From assembly GCA_945872195.1 (NCBI GenBank), contig CAMBZO010000155.1, positions 1 to 6,496 of the forward strand: a stretch of 6,496 nucleotides of DNA. The letters are read 5' to 3'. This DNA is from Akkermansia muciniphila. Its GTDB lineage: Bacteria > Verrucomicrobiota > Verrucomicrobiia > Limisphaerales > SXTU01. This document shows positions 5,344 through 6,496 of the stretch, in pieces. A model generated the notes under the pieces. That model was not told where the DNA came from. It made no database searches and was given only the letters and a program-made list of their open reading frames with translations. The position numbers were made by a program, and so were the translations under genes. The stretch's first letter is position 1. Each line of letters starts with the position of its first letter.

Positions 5344-6496
5344 AGTTCGGCGAACCCATCGCCATCGTCGGCATGGGCGGCGTCTTCCCCGGCGCGCGCT
5401 CGCTCGATGAATTCTGGCAAATCATCGCCGCCGGCCGCGACACCAGCCGCCCCGTGCCCGCAGGTCGTTGGCGGCTCAACCCCGCCGACATCCTCCACCC
5501 CACGCCCGGCACGCCCGACCGCGTTTACACCGACCGCGCCTGTTTCATCGAAGGCTTCTCCCTCGACCCCGCCGGCCTCGCCATTGACCGCGACCTCCTC
5601 GCGCAACTCGACCCGGTCGTCCACTTGCTGCTCGCCGCCGGCCGCGACGCCTTCGCCAGCGCGAAGACCGCTTCCCTCGACCGCGCCCGCGTCGGCATCG
5701 TCCTCGGCCACATCGCGCTGCCGACGGAAAGTTCTTCCAAGCTCTGCGAGGAAATCCTCACGCCGCTGCTGGAAGCAGCAGCGATGGGGAGCGCACGCGG
5801 CCCGCGTGATGAATTGGGCGGCCCGCCCAACTCCCTCGTTCCACTAACTTCTTCTTCAGCCCAAGAAGATAAATTAGTTGAACGAGGTTTTCAGCGGGCC
5901 ACTGAAAACGGCACGCCAGCGGCGTGCGCTCCCCAACTCAAAACCCACCCGCTCAACCGCTACGTCGCGGGCCTGCCCGCCGGCATCCTCGCGCAAGCCC
6001 TCGGCCTCGGCGGCGGCACGCGCACGCTCGACGCCGCGTGCGCCTCATCCCTCTACTCCCTCAAGCTCGCCTGTGATGAACTCCACGCCGGCCGCGCCGA
6101 TGCGATGCTCGCCGGCGGCGTCTCGCGCCCCGACTCGCTCTACACCCAGATGGGTTTCGCCCAACTCCGCGCGCTCGCGACCTCCGGCCGTTGCACGCCC
6201 TTCGACGCAGCCGCCAGCGGCCTCATCGTCGGCGAAGGCGCGGGCGTCGTCGTCCTCAAGCGTCTCTCCGACGCCCTCCGCGACGGCGATGAAATTCACG
6301 CGCTCATCCGCGGCATCGGCCTGAGCAACGACCTCGATGGCAACCTCCTCTCGCCCGCGAGCGAAGGCCAGCTCCGCGCGCTCCGTCTCGCCTACGATGC
6401 GGCGGGCTGGGAACCCGAGAGCGTCGAGTTCATTGAGTGCCACGCCACTGGCACGCCCGTCGGCGACGCGGTTGAATTCTCCAGCCTGAACCAACT
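5340..6496 (+). CDS. pfaC: PfaC-type synthase subunit, N-terminal ketosynthase domain, 3' partial
   Basis: The frame starting at GTG 5340 stays open for 385 codons to the window edge. It begins MKFGEPIAIVGMGGVFPGA, the standard N-terminus of a modular beta-ketoacyl synthase. KS landmarks follow: FWQIIAAGRD, GRW, DRVYTDRACFIEGF, then NRYVAGLPAG. The nucleophile is Cys234 in DAACASSLYSLKLA, and the first catalytic His is His368 in ECHATGTPVGD. The second His and everything downstream lie outside the window. The domain catalyses decarboxylative condensation of an acyl chain with a malonyl-ACP extender. Position directly after a PfaA-type gene, with overlapping stop and start, and the KS style suggest the PfaC/Pfa3 subunit (KS followed by a chain-length factor and dehydratases). 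That assignment is inference, because only the KS is visible. GTG 5340 is preferred over ATG 5373, which would remove the conserved IAIVG strand. Residues about 150-198 are an in-frame palindromic repeat insert inside the KS fold. Confidence 0.88.
   Translation, partial: MKFGEPIAIVGMGGVFPGARSLDEFWQIIAAGRDTSRPVPAGRWRLNPADILHPTPGTPDRVYTDRACFIEGFSLDPAGLAIDRDLLAQLDPVVHLLLAAGRDAFASAKTASLDRARVGIVLGHIALPTESSSKLCEEILTPLLEAAAMGSARGPRDELGGPPNSLVPLTSSSAQEDKLVERGFQRATENGTPAACAPQLKTHPLNRYVAGLPAGILAQALGLGGGTRTLDAACASSLYSLKLACDELHAGRADAMLAGGVSRPDSLYTQMGFAQLRALATSGRCTPFDAAASGLIVGEGAGVVVLKRLSDALRDGDEIHALIRGIGLSNDLDGNLLSPASEGQLRALRLAYDAAGWEPESVEFIECHATGTPVGDAVEFSSLNQ
5786..5934 (+). repeat. In-frame palindromic element, copy 3 (149 nt), inside the KS domain
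   Basis: This copy lies within the ketosynthase of the second gene, between the TPLLEAAA and HPLNRYVAG segments and upstream of Cys234. Perfect 13-bp inverted ends lie at 5786-5798 and 5922-5934. Internal hairpins are CACGCG/CGCGTG (5794-5808), GAATTGGGC/GCCCAACTC (5811-5833, one mispair), a long imperfect stem bounded by CTCGTTC/GAACGAG (5835-5886), TTTTCAG/CTGAAAA (5888-5908) and GCACGCC/GGCGTGC (5911-5927). It encodes 49 residues starting GSARGPRDELGG. The centre is conspicuously AT-richer than the host gene (GATAAATTAGTT). Total length matches copy 1 exactly. Confidence 0.9.

Noticed and set aside
5373..5375. ATG at 5373 as start of the second gene
   Set aside because: It would remove the conserved PIAIVG strand of the KS fold; the GTG overlapping the upstream stop keeps it.
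2760..5934. The three repeats as a CRISPR array or a complete insertion sequence
   Set aside because: Copies lie 1.4-1.6 kb apart with coding sequence between them, there are no regularly sized spacers, and no transposase is encoded within or between them.
5786..5934. Copy 3 as evidence that the second gene is a pseudogene
   Set aside because: The reading frame continues through the insert, and conserved KS motifs with the catalytic Cys and His follow it intact.

Overview
The window is a stretch of a multidomain lipid or polyketide megasynthase operon of the PUFA-synthase (Pfa) type, read on the + strand. Two genes fill essentially every base, and both are cut by the window edges. DNA is strongly GC-rich with C or G at most third codon positions. 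Composition and the gene order (PfaA-type followed directly by PfaC-type, as in myxobacterial pfa2-pfa3) suggest a high-GC bacterium. A verrucomicrobial, planctomycetal or myxobacterial source are all conceivable, and the sequence alone does not settle it.

Layout. Positions 1-5343 hold the 3' part of a PfaA-type synthase. In order it carries the last residues of a ketosynthase (KS), a malonyl/acyl transferase (AT), a helical and Pro/Ala-rich linker, three tandem acyl carrier proteins (ACPs), a ketoreductase (KR) and a C-terminal PS-DH-type dehydratase. Its reading frame is open from base 1, so the true start lies upstream. The stop overlaps the GTG start of the next gene (5340-5343). That second gene runs off the right edge (5340-6496) and encodes the N-terminal ketosynthase of a PfaC-type subunit, with its active-site Cys and the first catalytic His visible. 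The two proteins would act together: KS units condense malonyl extenders loaded by the AT onto the ACPs, the KR reduces the beta-keto group, and the DH removes water. The enoyl reductase and remaining domains would be encoded outside the window.

The unusual content is a family of palindromic repeats inside the coding sequence. Three copies (2760-2908, 4362-4492, 5786-5934) of a roughly 150-bp element share 13-bp terminal inverted repeats, begin GGGGAGCGCACGC and contain a chain of internal hairpins. All three lie in the same orientation and the same reading phase. Each therefore adds a similar 43-49-residue peptide (GSARGPRAELG...PPNSL...AAxAP) to a megasynthase: at the ACP3-KR linker, at the KR-DH linker, and inside the ketosynthase fold of the second gene. 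Two shorter hairpin repeats with a related GGAG(C/T)GC head sit in the AT-ACP1 linker (1750-1773, 1806-1830). This resembles the Rickettsia palindromic elements that insert in frame into genes, but the sequence here is not one I recognise.

No RNA genes, CRISPR arrays, transposase genes, promoters or terminators were found. There is no intergenic stretch of any length.
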